DNA from: an uncultured Flavobacteriaceae bacterium
GTDB taxonomy: Bacteria; Bacteroidota; Bacteroidia; Flavobacteriales; Flavobacteriaceae
Length of the DNA stretch: 64,000 nt
NCBI GenBank assembly: GCA_947493175.1
Contig: CANLQD010000001.1
Span: forward strand, 310,001 to 374,000
Reading direction: 5' to 3'
Shown: piece after piece, positions 63,418-64,000 of the stretch
How the letters are laid out: each line of letters opens with the position of its first letter
Position numbering within the stretch: position 1 is the first letter of the stretch
The notes under the pieces: model-generated
Databases searched by the model: none
Told to the model about the DNA's origin: nothing
What the model saw: only the letters and a program-made list of their open reading frames with translations
Translations under genes and position numbers: made by a program

Positions 63418-64000
63418 TCACTTCTTCTTAACAGCAGCACAACCTGCCATAGTCGTTATTTTTATTGCTTCCGTCGGAGGAAGGCTTTTATTACGTGCTA
63501 CCACTTCCTGTACCACGTTCTTTGTCAATTCTTCGAATGCCGTCTCGATGGCAGTCGCCGTTTGCAATGCTGCCGGACGCCCTACATCGCCGGCTTCCCG
63601 AATGCTCTGCACTAACGGAATTTCTCCTAGAAAAGGTACTTCTAAATCTTCGGCCAGGTGCTGAGCACCTTTCTCCCCAAAGATATAATACTTATTGTTC
63701 GGAAGTTCCTCGGGTGTAAAATAGGCCATATTCTCAACAATACCTAGTACGGGTACATTGATGGAATCTTGCTGAAACATCGCCACACCTTTTCGGGCAT
63801 CGGCCAACGCAACCTCTTGCGGGGTGCTGACAACAACAGAACCTGTAACGGGCATTGCCTGCATAATGCTTAAATGGATGTCGCCCGTGCCGGGGGGCAA
63901 ATCGAGTATCATGAAGTCCAAGTCGCCCCAATGAGCATCAAAAATCATTTGGTTCAATGCTTTGGAAGCCATGGGCCCTCGCCAGATAACGGCTTGATTG
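63418..64000 (-). CDS. mrp: Mrp/ApbC-type ATPase, 3' part
   Basis: The last 194 residues of an Mrp/NBP35 P-loop ATPase; the start is beyond the window end. Visible are RGPMASKALNQM, LDFMILDLPPGTGD (Walker-B-like), VVSTPQEVALADARKG, and VENMAYF. These proteins carry or insert Fe-S clusters, which agrees with the NifU-like gene after it and the ferredoxin and reductase further on. A usual CxxC of Mrp would be in the part that is seen only up to IVENMAYFTPEE, where the second half of that motif is missing, so the cluster site should be checked in the full sequence. Confidence 0.9.
   Translation of the reverse strand, partial: NQAVIWRGPMASKALNQMIFDAHWGDLDFMILDLPPGTGDIHLSIMQAMPVTGSVVVSTPQEVALADARKGVAMFQQDSINVPVLGIVENMAYFTPEELPNNKYYIFGEKGAQHLAEDLEVPFLGEIPLVQSIREAGDVGRPAALQTATAIETAFEELTKNVVQEVVARNKSLPPTEAIKITTMAGCAAVKKK

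Overview
The window looks like a chromosomal stretch of a marine-type member of Bacteroidota, most likely Flavobacteriaceae. The evidence is a SusC/SusD pair with a LacI-type regulator, type IX secretion sorting domains, many lipoproteins with short signal peptides, a Bacteroidota-type double-Gly RiPP leader, Bacteroidota TAnnTTTG-like promoter boxes and almost no Shine-Dalgarno sites. There are no rRNA, tRNA or CRISPR features that I can see.

Region 1 (1-11.7 kb) is the most unusual part. A glycan-utilisation locus (end of a glycoside hydrolase, lacI, susC, susD) is interleaved with peptide natural-product genes. A 421-bp piece of lacI occurs twice in direct orientation (195-615 and 3524-3944, only two mismatches). 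Between the copies lie an A+T-rich lanC-type cyclase gene, a small Cys-rich double-Gly precursor peptide, a 14-bp inverted repeat and coding debris. The left lacI copy is a 5'-truncated remnant; the right copy is full length, but its last codons differ. Beyond susD and its strong terminator lie a second precursor peptide gene, decayed and absent from simple ORF calling (9804-9980), and a translationally coupled pair: a DxD-containing DUF6734-like protein and an unknown protein. No LanB dehydratase is in the window.

Region 2 (12-21.8 kb) is a tightly coupled five-gene operon: two large FG-GAP/UnbV lipoproteins, a vanadium-haloperoxidase/PAP2-like lipoprotein, a membrane-anchored SRPBCC/GyrI-like protein and a small lipoprotein. 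The second FG-GAP gene carries an in-frame run of ten G near its 5' end.

Region 3 (21.8-40.2 kb) holds mostly housekeeping and accessory genes: an outer-membrane barrel, a metallophosphatase fused to a surface-antigen barrel, an HD-DUF5706 (Pycsar-effector-like) protein, a GAF protein, a phosphoesterase, TonB, a Tat-exported Gfo/Idh/MocA oxidoreductase with DoxX, two adjacent PPK2 kinases, a GNAT, a PIG-L deacetylase, DUF2809 and DUF1801.

Region 4 (40.2-51.7 kb) has a sortilin-like propeller protein, a MITE-like inverted repeat, a four-gene cassette (GntP permease, RidA, D-threonine aldolase/D-serine dehydratase-like PLP enzyme, M19 dipeptidase) that reads as D-amino-acid or D-peptide salvage, a small secreted protein, a BLUF photoreceptor and a penicillin-acylase-type hydrolase.

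Region 5 (52-64 kb) has three tandem G8-domain proteins resembling animal CEMIP/TMEM2 and ending in T9SS sorting domains, then an ABC exporter and an Fe-S/redox group (ferredoxin, FAD reductase, NifU-like scaffold, Mrp ATPase running off the end).
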